Below, piece by piece: positions 1 to 8,409 of a stretch of 64,000 nt of DNA (its first letter is position 1; each line of letters begins with the position of its first letter). The translations under genes and the position numbers were made by a program. The DNA comes from Acidaminobacter sp. JC074. Its GTDB lineage: Bacteria > Bacillota > Clostridia > Peptostreptococcales > Acidaminobacteraceae. The notes beneath the pieces are model-generated. The model was not told the origin of the DNA. It made no database searches and worked only from the letters and a program-made list of their open reading frames with translations. The stretch spans positions 1 through 64,000 of the forward strand of contig NZ_VANV01000027.1 of assembly GCF_022496765.1 (NCBI RefSeq), given 5' to 3'.

Positions 1-19
1 AAGAAGTAAAACTCATATA

Positions 20-120
20 AGAGACTGCTTTAGCAGTTGCATGTGAGCGTAAGCGGTTGGCGGACTTTTCAGAGAGCCTTAAGGCTCAAGCGTGTCCCAT
101 GCCCTTATAGGGCTGAGCAA
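20..120 (+). other. Hairpin-rich segment of unknown nature
   Basis: This stretch is visibly richer in G and C than its surroundings and holds several short perfect hairpins: ACTGC/GCAGT at about 22-38, GCCTTAAGGC at 76-85 and GCCCTTATAGGGC at 101-113. It runs directly into the terminator at 122-153. It could be the 3' end of a structured RNA entering from the left, or a dispersed palindromic repeat. I do not recognise an RNA family and the left edge of the window cuts it off. Confidence 0.3.
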
Positions 121-842
121 ACTACCCGCTGAGCGGGTAGTTTTGATTTTTTGCTTCTTATAAAATCCAAATAGGACATGACTTGTGACTTTTCTTCTTT
201 AGATAAGTCAGAAATGTCTATGGTGTCTTGTTTTGAGAATTTCTTTCTAGCCCTTGTTGTAAAAAAGGATGCGATAGAACCTGTTAAGACGCCTAGAAAT
301 CCAATACCAATAATCATCATAAATATGGCGATGATCCTACCTTGCATAGTAGAAGGTGTATAATCACCATAACCGACAGTGGTCATGGTTACAAATGAAA
401 ACCATATGCCATCTTGTAGAGTGGTGATATCATTTTCTAGTCTAAATAAGAAACCGCCGCCTATAATAGAAAGAAGCAAGACAACGAGGATGACGTAGTA
501 GAGTGAGTTGTGTCTCAGCATTTGATGAACGGTCTGAAAGAAATCTCTGACTCTAGACTTTCTTATGATTCTAAAGACTCTAAAAATCCTAAATGCCTTA
601 ATGAATGGAATAAAGGCTAATATTTCTAACCAGTTTTCTTTTAAGAAGGTTCTTTTATTATCAGCTTCTTTGTATCTTAATAGAAAATCGATGGCTAAGA
701 CTAAGATAAATACCAAATCCACAGTGGATGATGTATCTGGATCAAATCTTGAAAGTCCAACAAAAAATAGAAAATATTCAATAACAATTAAAATTGCAAA
801 TACATCTATAACAGTCTCTAGTTTTTTTCTAGCAGTTTTCAT
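105..842 (-). CDS. Voltage-sensor-type K+ channel (VIC superfamily)
   Basis: A 245-residue six-transmembrane potassium channel subunit. Residues 154-160 read TTVGYGD, the K+ selectivity filter, followed by the last pore helix (about 168-195). Residues 84-99 carry arginines every third position, the S4 voltage-sensor pattern, so the order is S1-S4, pore, S6 and a short cytoplasmic tail. The start is the ATG at 842 behind AGAAAGG; a longer frame reaching 905 has no ribosome site. It stands alone and points away from its neighbour. The last dozen codons run through the terminator palindrome at 122-143, and the tail composition changes there, which suggests the original 3' end was replaced. Ion selectivity is secure from the motif; gating is inferred. 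Confidence 0.9.
   Translation of the reverse strand: MKTARKKLETVIDVFAILIVIEYFLFFVGLSRFDPDTSSTVDLVFILVLAIDFLLRYKEADNKRTFLKENWLEILAFIPFIKAFRIFRVFRIIRKSRVRDFFQTVHQMLRHNSLYYVILVVLLLSIIGGGFLFRLENDITTLQDGIWFSFVTMTTVGYGDYTPSTMQGRIIAIFMMIIGIGFLGVLTGSIASFFTTRARKKFSKQDTIDISDLSKEEKSQVMSYLDFIRSKKSKLPAQRVVCSAL
122..153 (+). terminator. Rho-independent terminator, hairpin plus T tract
   Basis: A perfect stem of ACTACCCGCT with AGCGGGTAGT is followed by TTTTGATTTTTT. It can stop transcription arriving from the left on the + strand. The hairpin lies inside the last codons of the minus-strand channel gene, so that gene reads through the palindrome. Confidence 0.75.
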
Positions 843-927
843 AATTAACCTTTCTAATAAAATATGATTGATACTCATTATACCATGAACCATGAGGCTT
901 GGCATACCAACCAGGCATTCTAATTCT

Positions 928-1060
928 GTTAAATATGTTTAATTCATAGCGTAAAACTTCGTTAGTGTTAAATATATTTAATTCTATGACAGAAAATCTT
1001 GTTAGTGTTATATATATTTAATTCTATAACAGAAGACCTTACTACTGTTATTTAATTACT
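928..1060. repeat. Imperfect 40-bp tandem repeat, about 3.3 copies
   Basis: Copies beginning GTTAAATAT(G/A)TTTAATTC start at 928, 967 and 1007, with a partial copy at 1047, a period of 39-40 bp. Each copy has a TTTAATTC core followed about 15 bp later by (C)TT(A/G)GT(T/A). It fills most of the gap between the channel gene and the next membrane-protein gene, so it may be an intergenic repeat or a promoter-proximal array. Confidence 0.75.
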
Positions 1061-1162
1061 CTGAGAAAATGATTTTGTGATAAGCTAATAATGTGATGTT
1101 TTTCTATGATTTATCAAAACATTAAGTTATGTAGGAATATGAGTAATCGGAAAGGTGATTGT

Positions 1163-1651
1163 ATGGTGAAAAAAATTCGAGTCGTAGAATTTTCAAAGAA
1201 GAAAATACAGTTTATAATCGGATATAGTATCTTGCTCTTATACAGTCTGGCTATGTCCACAAATATCGTCCGTTATGCCTTTGAAATGTCTTCAAAGATG
1301 AAGGTAGATGAATTAACGGTAGATGGTACTGACATGAGCTTCATTGCAGATGTTTTCACGAGCATTGCCTCTTCGGTGATTAGTGTATTAAATGTGATCT
1401 TGTTTCTTGTTATTATGATGGCCTTATACTTTGTGTTTAGGTGGCTCTTCTTCAGATCTGTTACAGAAGAGAAAAAAGAGTTAGTTAGTGTTGTTCGAAA
1501 GACGGTTATATTAGGATTGGTTCTTGTCTTTTTAGGTGGATTGTTCTGGTTTGACCTCATAAAGGGACTCATGTTCATTGGATTGAATATACCCATACTT
1601 TTATCAGGCTATATGATCATTGATAAAATTAAGAGAATTGAAATAGATTAG
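1163..1651 (+). CDS. Small four-helix membrane protein, unknown
   Basis: A 162-residue protein with four predicted transmembrane helices at about 16-35, 74-97, 114-131 and 135-153, a basic N-terminus and a short polar loop between helices 1 and 2. I do not recognise the family. The start chosen is the ATG at 1163 behind GGAAAGGTGATT; an in-frame ATG at 1106 has no ribosome site. The gene is monocistronic, preceded by the 40-bp repeat array and followed at once by a strong terminator. Topology suggests an integral membrane protein facing the cytoplasm at both ends. Confidence 0.7.
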   Translation: MVKKIRVVEFSKKKIQFIIGYSILLLYSLAMSTNIVRYAFEMSSKMKVDELTVDGTDMSFIADVFTSIASSVISVLNVILFLVIMMALYFVFRWLFFRSVTEEKKELVSVVRKTVILGLVLVFLGGLFWFDLIKGLMFIGLNIPILLSGYMIIDKIKRIEID

Positions 1652-1658
1652 AGACGAA

Positions 1659-1687
1659 AACGACAAACTTAGATTTGTCGTTTTTAT
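1659..1687 (+). terminator. Rho-independent terminator
   Basis: Stem AACGACAAA / TTTGTCGTT with a short loop, followed by TTTTATT. It closes the membrane-protein gene ending at 1651. The rest of the gap to 2071 holds the paired boxes at 1908-1936 and no gene that I can see. Confidence 0.8.
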
Positions 1688-1907
1688 TATACAATAATAA
1701 ATTATGATATTTATGAAATGACATTAAAAGGATCGTTAGGGTATTAAATTATGGATGAACACTTTTAAGCTAGAGGATATTATGGTCATCGTTTTGACTG
1801 GTCAAAGTTCTAAATATAATCATTTAAACTAACATTTTGCTTTCTTATAGTTCAAAATGTAATTTTGTTGAATAATTTATCAAGATTAAGTACTTTTTTC
1901 GACCTTT

Positions 1908-1936
1908 TGGCTAAATAGACTTAATATGTGCTAAAT
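1908..1936 (+). promoter_or_regulatory. Paired 9-bp direct-repeat boxes, LytTR-like (copy A)
   Basis: Boxes TGGCTAAAT (1908-1916) and GTGCTAAAT (1928-1936) are 20 bp apart, start to start. The same arrangement occurs at 29594, 30790, 62244 and, on the minus strand, 57878. It lies about 135 bp upstream of the LuxR-type regulator at 2072 and reads toward it. Two 9-bp direct repeats two helical turns apart is the site architecture known for LytTR-domain regulators; the link is inference. Confidence 0.6.
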
Positions 1937-2071
1937 AGGCAGAAAGTATAAGAAAGTTTAAAAGTTTCATGTAAAATGTAATAGCAAGTTGACATGGGAA
2001 AAGTAGGGAATAGCATATTAGTAAACTATTTGTTGTATGTGTTCAATATTGGTTGAGAATAGGGAGGCTTA

Positions 2072-2692
2072 ATGTTAATTACAGTATTAGATGATCATCC
2101 CCTAATCAGAGTAGGTATTAAAGGGGCAATTAAAAATTCAATGGGTGATGTAACTGTTGAAGGTTTTGAATCGGTAGATGAGATGGTCGAGTTTTCAGAG
2201 AACAATCCAGTGGATATCGCCATTACTGATCTATCCTTAAGAGATCAGAGTGGATTTGAATATATTCGTTATGTAAATGAACAGCATAACTCTATTAGGT
2301 GTATTGTCTATACGTCATCCAATGAGTACAGAGATTATAAGAATGCCATAGATCTTGGTGTAAAGGGCTATGTAAGAAAAGATTCATTACCTGAAGATTT
2401 GATGTATGCTATTAAATCTGTTCAAAGAGGGAGATCTTATGTGGATTCCTATTTTATGGATCATAAGTTTTACTACGATGATTTTAGTCGTATCTTAACC
2501 AATAGAGAGTTTGAAGTTTTTAGATGCATTGGGAAAGGTTTTAACAATACAAAAATCTCTGACAAGCTTTTTATATCGATTAATACGGTTAAGAAGCATG
2601 TTAGTCAGATATTTAGTAAGCTTCAAGTAACTGACAGAACAGAGTTGGTTTTAATGGCTAATGATTATTTTGGAGGTCAATATGACAATTGA
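2072..2692 (+). CDS. NarL/LuxR-family response regulator
   Basis: A 206-residue two-component response regulator. The receiver domain (about 1-120) has the acidic pair D7-D8, phospho-acceptor D53 in ITDLS and the conserved lysine K103. A LuxR-type helix-turn-helix follows (about 140-200), with LTNREFEVF and INTVKKHVS. The ATG at 2072 follows AGGGAGG. It overlaps the next gene by 11 bp, and a matching histidine kinase lies two genes on, so it is probably phosphorylated by that kinase and controls genes in this locus. Paired LytTR-like boxes upstream suggest that its own transcription is set by a second regulator. Confidence 0.92.
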   Translation: MLITVLDDHPLIRVGIKGAIKNSMGDVTVEGFESVDEMVEFSENNPVDIAITDLSLRDQSGFEYIRYVNEQHNSIRCIVYTSSNEYRDYKNAIDLGVKGYVRKDSLPEDLMYAIKSVQRGRSYVDSYFMDHKFYYDDFSRILTNREFEVFRCIGKGFNNTKISDKLFISINTVKKHVSQIFSKLQVTDRTELVLMANDYFGGQYDN

Positions 2693-3752
2693 TCAGTTTG
2701 AAAAAATGCTGATAGATATTGCAAAGAAGGGTGTTAAAGAATATCATTTAACACCTGGTGCAAAACCTTTTATTAGAGAGCATGGGTTAATTTCAGAAGT
2801 GAGTGAGGCTGAAGTCGTTTCCTTAGAATATATGAATCGACTGGTAGCCTCGATTTTGTCTAAAGAAGACCAAGTACAGCTTTATGCAGACGGTGCTTTT
2901 GAAACTGCTTATTCTATAGAGAATATTGGTCGCTTTAGGATCCGTTTTGGTAGACAAAGATCCAGTTTAACCTTAGTGATCTTTATTAAGTCGACTTCTA
3001 TTCCTAGTGTAAAGGATCTAAAAATACCTGAATCTGTCATCGGAAAAATGAATGGATCTTCAGGTCTTCTTATTGTCACAGGTGAAACCAAGTCCAATAA
3101 AACGACAACCATAGCTTCTCTATTAAGTGAGGGTTCTAAAATAAGACCTAGGATTGTTACCACTGTTGAAAATCCAATAGACTACCTTTTATCACATGGA
3201 AAAGGCATCGTCAACCAAATGGAAGTTGGTGTGGATATTAAGTCTACAGCCAAAGGTATTAAAGAAGCCATCAACAATCACTCTGACATCATCTATATCA
3301 GTGATGTTCAAACGAAAGAGGAATGGCAGCTTGTTTTTGATGCTCTAGAAAAGGGCTTCTTTGTAATAGTGTCAATGAACTCAAGAGGCATTGAAGCAGC
3401 TATAGACCATATGTTATTTCTATTTAATAAAGATGAGCAGCCTTTTGTTAAAAGACTCCTTGCCCATCATTTAAATGCATTTTTATATGAAGTTAACGTA
3501 GAGATGCTAGATGGTAAAACAGCCGCTGTCTATGAAGTGCTTCTTAACAATAAGGCCGTTAGAAACATGTTTTTAGAAAATAAGTTAAAGCAGTTACCAG
3601 AGATCTTTAAATCATTTCCTAAGACAGAGATGAGAAGTATGGATATGGCTTTAGCCGACTATGTTAAGTCAGGTTTAATAGACAGAGATCTAGCAATCAG
3701 TAGATCTCATGATAAGTCAGATTTTATGAAACTTTTAAATGGGGTTAAGTAA
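2682..3752 (+). CDS. PilT-like protein with degenerate nucleotide site
   Basis: A 356-residue protein with the fold of the type IV pilus retraction ATPase PilT, recognisable from ENPIDYLLSH and VNQMEVG, which match the PilT segments EDPIEY and VNQREVG. The P-loop at 134-142 reads GETKSNKTT, where PilT has GPTGSGKST: both inner glycines are gone. The Walker B/Asp-box region reads IIYISDVQ instead of ILVGEMRD, so the catalytic Glu is missing. It is therefore probably a poor or dead ATPase. The start ATG at 2682 follows GGAGG. It is locked by overlaps between a response regulator and its kinase, and there are no other pilus genes in the window. I infer a signalling or scaffold role rather than pilus retraction. 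Confidence 0.75.
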   Translation: MTIDQFEKMLIDIAKKGVKEYHLTPGAKPFIREHGLISEVSEAEVVSLEYMNRLVASILSKEDQVQLYADGAFETAYSIENIGRFRIRFGRQRSSLTLVIFIKSTSIPSVKDLKIPESVIGKMNGSSGLLIVTGETKSNKTTTIASLLSEGSKIRPRIVTTVENPIDYLLSHGKGIVNQMEVGVDIKSTAKGIKEAINNHSDIIYISDVQTKEEWQLVFDALEKGFFVIVSMNSRGIEAAIDHMLFLFNKDEQPFVKRLLAHHLNAFLYEVNVEMLDGKTAAVYEVLLNNKAVRNMFLENKLKQLPEIFKSFPKTEMRSMDMALADYVKSGLIDRDLAISRSHDKSDFMKLLNGVK

Positions 3753-5314
3753 TGGTAGGAAATAAGAAAAGTCTTTTTTATGTGAGTTTACTATACAGAC
3801 TATCAACGATTATGTTGATGTTTTCAATGATTCTTGCTGAGGACTTGTATAAGTCTTATTCATTAAATGATCCTTTTCTGATAATACTTTCTGTAAGTTC
3901 GATTATCATCTTATTCATATACAATCAAGTTCATACCCATAGAGATGTTGTAAGGTATGCAGTATTTATCGAAACTGCTTCCTTATTGGCCATATATTTC
4001 TTTACTGGTGGTTTGTATTCGCCGATTATTTGGTTAATCGTCAATCCAGCAGTATTCTATATGTTCTATTATAGAGAGTCCTACTTTCTACCTGCTCTAA
4101 TTTTATTGTTTTCTATAGCAACATCCTTAGGACCTTATATCATAGGCAGCAGTTTTAGTATAGAAGCCATCATGTATCTTCCAGGCCTATTCTTATCCAT
4201 TATGATGTTTGTTATCTTGTCTGTACTGTCTAGACAGTACAGTCAAAACTTAAATAGAAAGGATACACTCCTTGCTGTTAGAAAAACACTGAGTGAAGAA
4301 AGAAAGACCAATCATATTTTAAGAGAATCACTTTTTAATGCCTACTCTTTAGTAGACAGACTTTTATTAATAGAGGATGAAGAAGAGGGTGTGGATGAGA
4401 TTTTTTCTTACATTACAAGCGATTTGATGATTGATGGCTTTTTTATAGTCAAGGATGTGCCTGATCAAGTCAGCTATTATTCTAGTGATGAAATCAAATC
4501 TCTTGTGGAAAATAAAACGTCTGATTATCACATTGAAACGTATGAACTTGAGGGTGATTCTTACTATGGTTATTTAGGTATAGTCTATCTAAATGAGAAC
4601 AAGGCGAAAGCCTTAACCTCTTCTATACAGATAGAGCTCTTGGTTAAGCTGAGCACACTCTTTATGGATAGAAACCAGTTTAGAAATGCCTATAAAAAAC
4701 TACTTATTAATGAAGAACAAAGACGTATAGCAGCTGAAATGCACGATGGCGTTAAACAAGATATACATGGTATTACTTACTTTATCTATAACATCTTAAA
4801 TACCAGTGATAGCTTAGAGAAAGAGGAGATTATAGATAAGCTGAAGTTCATTTATGAAGCCATCAGCGAAACAACGACAGAACTAAGAAAGACCATTTAC
4901 AAGCTTAATGATACAAGTGGCCAAGTCAAATGGACCAATCAAATTCAAACGGTCTGTAATAGACTGAAAAGCCAATACAATATTGATATGACCATTGATT
5001 ATAAGAATGATGTTGATGATTTAGATATGTCAGTGGCAATCATTGAAGCCATGAAGCGTTGTTTAAAAGAAGCAACAGCCAATGCTGTAGAACATGGTAA
5101 GGCCTCTAGAGTGGATGTTGACTTTTCAAAAGTAGATAGTCATTTAAGACTTGTTCTCATCAACGATGGTCTACCAGTTGAAAGAGATAAAGAACCAGGA
5201 CTTGGCATAAGAAACATGAAAAAATTAGCCATGGTGCATAAGGGTGATTTTTCACTAGATAACCTAGATGACCATGGTGTAAAGATGGAATTGAGTTTAG
5301 CCTATGAAGGATAA
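3752..5314 (+). CDS. NarX/DesK-type sensor histidine kinase
   Basis: A 520-residue membrane kinase. About six hydrophobic helices fill residues 10-160, followed by a linker and a divergent GAF-like stretch (200-300). The HisKA_3 phospho-acceptor is H331 in EQRRIAAEMHDG, and the HATPase_c domain has EATANAVEHG as N box and GLGIRNM as G box. It should autophosphorylate and pass phosphate to the regulator at 2072. The start overlaps the previous stop (TAATG), so it is translationally coupled to the PilT-like gene, and its end overlaps the signal peptidase gene by 11 bp. The ligand is unknown; the membrane domain resembles those that sense membrane or small hydrophobic signals. Confidence 0.9.
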   Translation: MVGNKKSLFYVSLLYRLSTIMLMFSMILAEDLYKSYSLNDPFLIILSVSSIIILFIYNQVHTHRDVVRYAVFIETASLLAIYFFTGGLYSPIIWLIVNPAVFYMFYYRESYFLPALILLFSIATSLGPYIIGSSFSIEAIMYLPGLFLSIMMFVILSVLSRQYSQNLNRKDTLLAVRKTLSEERKTNHILRESLFNAYSLVDRLLLIEDEEEGVDEIFSYITSDLMIDGFFIVKDVPDQVSYYSSDEIKSLVENKTSDYHIETYELEGDSYYGYLGIVYLNENKAKALTSSIQIELLVKLSTLFMDRNQFRNAYKKLLINEEQRRIAAEMHDGVKQDIHGITYFIYNILNTSDSLEKEEIIDKLKFIYEAISETTTELRKTIYKLNDTSGQVKWTNQIQTVCNRLKSQYNIDMTIDYKNDVDDLDMSVAIIEAMKRCLKEATANAVEHGKASRVDVDFSKVDSHLRLVLINDGLPVERDKEPGLGIRNMKKLAMVHKGDFSLDNLDDHGVKMELSLAYEG

Positions 5315-6437
5315 GAATAAAATAAAATTATACATAATAATCATAACAATTGGCTTAATTCAGTTTTTCAGTATTGAAAGTCTATTAGGTATTTCGAAGT
5401 ATGCCAAGTATTATAAGTCAATTATATTTATCTCACTATTGATATGGATATATCGATTACCTAGAAAAAGAGCTAAGGTTAAGCTTTATTTTCAATCTGA
5501 TTTCTTTGTATGGGCAATTGTACTAGGTGTGCTCTACTTAATATCTGTATTTTTAGGTGGTGTTTTAAATGATTTCGGAAAGAATCCTTATGATCATGAC
5601 TTTAAAGGTATAGTTATTAACTTTATGATGTTTATCTTACCAAGGATAATTTCATTATTTGCAAGGCAATACATCATTAGTAGTTCAAGGCCAAATAAAA
5701 AGATGATGACTGCCATTATATTAACAATATTTATAGCATTAACTCAGTTTTCATTAACTCAGTATGTATCTAATGGTTTTGAAAAAGAGACCCTTATGTT
5801 TTTGGCAGGACAAGTGTTGCCAGTTATTGCAGCAGAAGCGCTTCTGACGTATTTAGTTTATATGTCTGGCCCTATACCTGCGGTTGTATATCTTTTAATA
5901 ACGACATTGCCGTTCTATGTACTCGAAGTAGTACCTGATTTAGAATGGATTATTTCAGCTTTTATTAAGACGATACTTCCTCTTTTTGGTATGATGGTGC
6001 TTCACGAAACTTATGCCAGTAAAGCGAAGTTAGAAAAATTGAGAAACAAAGAAAAAGAATCTGCTCTAGGTATGGTTATAACAAGTGTTGTTTCAGTTAT
6101 GGTGATATGGTTTGCGGTGGGCGTATTCCCAGTTTATCCAAAAGTGATTCTAACGGGTAGTATGAAACCAGAAATTATGCCTGGAGATATGGTTTTAGTA
6201 GAGTTCATAGATTATGAAGAAGTTAAAATTGGCGATCCGATTTTATATTCTTATGGTGAGATTGATATTTTACATCGTGTAATTGCAATTAGTGAAGACG
6301 GTAATCTATTTCAAACACAGGGTGATAACAATGCATCACCTGATCCGGATTGGGTGACACCAGAACAAATTAAGGCGATTCAAGTTGGTAAAGTACCTTT
6401 TGTAGGAAAGCCCCTCGTATGGCTTAGGAGTCAATGA
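5304..6437 (+). CDS. SipW-type signal peptidase I with N-terminal membrane domain
   Basis: A 377-residue fusion. Residues 1-235 hold about seven membrane helices of unknown type; residues 260-377 are an ER/archaeal-type (S26B) signal peptidase. The catalytic serine is S286 in TGSMKP, and the general base is H324 in LHRV, where ordinary bacterial enzymes have Lys; D341 in GDNN completes the conserved set. SipW enzymes cleave a special signal peptide class, and two such substrates follow at 7595 and 8410. A typical SipW has about 190 residues, so the extra membrane half is unusual. The start lies inside the kinase gene, indicating co-transcription and coupling. Confidence 0.88.
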   Translation: MKDKNKIKLYIIIITIGLIQFFSIESLLGISKYAKYYKSIIFISLLIWIYRLPRKRAKVKLYFQSDFFVWAIVLGVLYLISVFLGGVLNDFGKNPYDHDFKGIVINFMMFILPRIISLFARQYIISSSRPNKKMMTAIILTIFIALTQFSLTQYVSNGFEKETLMFLAGQVLPVIAAEALLTYLVYMSGPIPAVVYLLITTLPFYVLEVVPDLEWIISAFIKTILPLFGMMVLHETYASKAKLEKLRNKEKESALGMVITSVVSVMVIWFAVGVFPVYPKVILTGSMKPEIMPGDMVLVEFIDYEEVKIGDPILYSYGEIDILHRVIAISEDGNLFQTQGDNNASPDPDWVTPEQIKAIQVGKVPFVGKPLVWLRSQ

Positions 6438-7483
6438 TGAAAAAAATATACTTAGATAGAAAAATAAAGATTTCTATAATTGTAGTAATACTATTAATAT
6501 TAGCTTTTTTAGTCTTTAAAGTTTATTCAATAAACAGTAAAGAGACCTTTACTGAGGAAATTAAGACCATTTATTCTTATGAATGGGAAGAAAACATTGA
6601 ATGGACCTCTCATCTTATAGATAACCCTATCATTAAGGAGAAGAAGCTAGATAAAACAAGGTTCATTTTTAAGGACTTAACTGATGAGATTACTCTTAAT
6701 TTTAATGTGCCTATTACAACATCAGATCAAACATCTTTTGAAGGTGATGCCATGTTAGTTGGTACCCTTAAATCAATTTATGGTAACGAAAAGGAACTTG
6801 TTTGGCAGGAGACTTTATCTCTTGAAGAAGTAGATATCACCAACAAGGAGAATACCATCGTATTTGATGTAAGTGTTGTAGAAGACATTAAATCAATTAA
6901 GGATGAATTAGATTTATTAGATGAAGAATTTTCTTTACCAGGAGATTATATATTAGTTTATGAATTAGCTGTTGATGGTGAACTTGTCTCTAATGAAGAA
7001 AGATATGATTTTAAAATAAATCCACAAGTTGAGTTTTCAATCATGAGTAGCCTAACCAAGGGCTTAGAAACATTGTCTGAAACGATGACATTTAGTAAAG
7101 AAGAAACGGTTCAAATACCGCTTGATACCAATAGAGATAATCTAAGTAGTTATTATATTGCAATTGTGGTATTGATATTAATCCTTATCATTGTTACGGT
7201 ATTTACAAAATCTAAATCTTCAAAAGATGCTTTTGATAAACTCGTTGATAGCCTCTTAAAAGAGTATGGTGATAGAATGGTTAGATTACCAAAGTCTTTA
7301 TCATTGCAGTATGGTAATGTCATGAACATAGAAAATGAAAAAGACATGATCAAAACTGCAGATGAAATCAATCAACCAGTCTTCTATTACTATAACAATG
7401 AAGCTGAAGAAAGAAAGCTTGAAATGTTTATCTTTGATGATACTAGAGTTTATTATTACAACAAGTTTGGTGTTTTAGAATAG
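6437..7483 (+). CDS. DUF5305-like bitopic membrane protein
   Basis: A 348-residue protein with one N-terminal anchor (about 10-28), a long extracytoplasmic beta-rich region with the YSYEWEENIEW segment near the anchor, and a second helix at about 235-255 followed by a 90-residue cytoplasmic tail. Its layout resembles DUF5305 proteins, which in other genomes often sit beside SipW-type peptidases. AGGAG at 6426-6430 fits the second of two tandem ATGs (6437) better than the first (6434). It overlaps the signal peptidase gene, so it is probably a partner in fibre export or assembly. The family assignment is from pattern only. Confidence 0.6.
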   Translation: MKKIYLDRKIKISIIVVILLILAFLVFKVYSINSKETFTEEIKTIYSYEWEENIEWTSHLIDNPIIKEKKLDKTRFIFKDLTDEITLNFNVPITTSDQTSFEGDAMLVGTLKSIYGNEKELVWQETLSLEEVDITNKENTIVFDVSVVEDIKSIKDELDLLDEEFSLPGDYILVYELAVDGELVSNEERYDFKINPQVEFSIMSSLTKGLETLSETMTFSKEETVQIPLDTNRDNLSSYYIAIVVLILILIIVTVFTKSKSSKDAFDKLVDSLLKEYGDRMVRLPKSLSLQYGNVMNIENEKDMIKTADEINQPVFYYYNNEAEERKLEMFIFDDTRVYYYNKFGVLE

Positions 7484-7527
7484 CATATACTACCCAGGTA
7501 CCATAAAAGTATACCCTCCAGTGTGTT

Positions 7528-7554
7528 TTGATTTATCAGGTTAAATTGTATCAT
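7528..7554 (+). promoter_or_regulatory. Possible sigma-A-type promoter for the fibre gene
   Basis: TTGATT at 7528 and TATCAT at 7549 are separated by 15 bp, or 16 bp if the -35 is read as TTTGAT. It sits about 40 bp before the 7595 gene. An extra promoter here would let the structural proteins be made in excess of the signalling genes. Confidence 0.3.
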
Positions 7555-7594
7555 TACATTAGGTTGATAAACAAAGAAATATTGGAGGAAAGAA

Positions 7595-8317
7595 ATGAAA
7601 AAATCAAGATTAATAGCGTTAACATTAGTCGTAGCATTAATGTTAATGGGTACAGCTTATGCTGCATGGACACAATCAATTAATGTAACTACAACTGCTA
7701 CAACTGGTACACTAGAAGTTGACGTAACAGCTCGCGCAACAAGCACTATATTTGAATCAGAATATACAAAAAAAGTTTTTGTATATGACGAAATTGATGA
7801 ATCAGCATTAGCGCAAACCAAGACTGAAATTACTGAAAGTGTATTAAATGAGAAGGGTGAAATTGAAGAATCTAAAGCTGCATCAATAGAGAATGGATCA
7901 ATTGTCTTTACAGGCACAGAGTTTTTCCCAAATACACGTATGGCTGTTCATACAACGTTTAAAGGTGTTGGTAATGTGCCTGCAAGAGTCAAATTAGCGT
8001 TTGATGATAAGTACGATGATTATTCAATGCCTACTCTAAAAAGAGTAGCTGGCAAAGATATTGGTATGTATGATATTGATATTTTAAAGGTAACTTATGA
8101 AAATGATAAAGCAAAATATGAAAATGTAGTAAGATCAACGGGTGAAACTGTTAAAGAGGCTGTAGATGGACTTCCTGCATTTGTTGTAGAAGAAAATGAT
8201 GAGTATATCGTAAGAATTTTTATGTATTTTGGTAAAGATTTAAAAGAGGGTCAATTAGCGGAAAACTCAAAATATGGAATGAAAATTGATTTAGAGTTTA
8301 CTCAATACAATGATTAA
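7595..8317 (+). CDS. TasA/camelysin-like exported protein with SipW-type signal peptide
   Basis: A 240-residue secreted protein. Residues 1-25 have a basic start, a hydrophobic core and LMGTAYAAWTQS, the hallmark of signal peptides cut by SipW-type peptidases (seen in TasA, TapA and camelysin). The mature part is beta-rich with a long acidic middle and ends in KIDLEFTQYND, as expected for an Ig-like TasA-type fibre subunit. It has a strong GGAGG ribosome site and is followed by a stable hairpin. The SipW-type enzyme two genes upstream is its likely peptidase. A role as a matrix fibre subunit is inferred from signal type and context. Confidence 0.75.
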   Translation: MKKSRLIALTLVVALMLMGTAYAAWTQSINVTTTATTGTLEVDVTARATSTIFESEYTKKVFVYDEIDESALAQTKTEITESVLNEKGEIEESKAASIENGSIVFTGTEFFPNTRMAVHTTFKGVGNVPARVKLAFDDKYDDYSMPTLKRVAGKDIGMYDIDILKVTYENDKAKYENVVRSTGETVKEAVDGLPAFVVEENDEYIVRIFMYFGKDLKEGQLAENSKYGMKIDLEFTQYND

Positions 8318-8320
8318 TTA

Positions 8321-8354
8321 TTTTGTGGATGCACCTTTGGTGTATCCACAAAAT
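8321..8354 (+). terminator. Stable intra-operon hairpin (attenuator or mRNA stabiliser)
   Basis: TTTTGTGGATGCACC pairs with GGTGTATCCACAAAA across a TTT loop, a very stable stem between the two fibre genes. It is not followed by a clean T run, so it more likely weakens read-through or protects the 3' end of the upstream message than fully terminates. Confidence 0.55.
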
Positions 8355-8409
8355 TATATGATAAATGCTATACATGTTATGTATAGCTTTAGCAGATTAG
8401 GAGATATTG

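Noticed and set aside
565-867. Plus-strand 100-codon open frame
   Set aside because: Lies wholly inside the K+ channel gene on the other strand, which has unmistakable family motifs.
1814-1835. Another copy of the paired boxes around GTTCTAAAT
   Set aside because: No second box at a 20-21 bp offset on either side.
2682-3752. Type IV pilus locus
   Set aside because: The PilT-like protein is degenerate and no pilin, PilB, PilC, PilM or prepilin peptidase gene is in the window.
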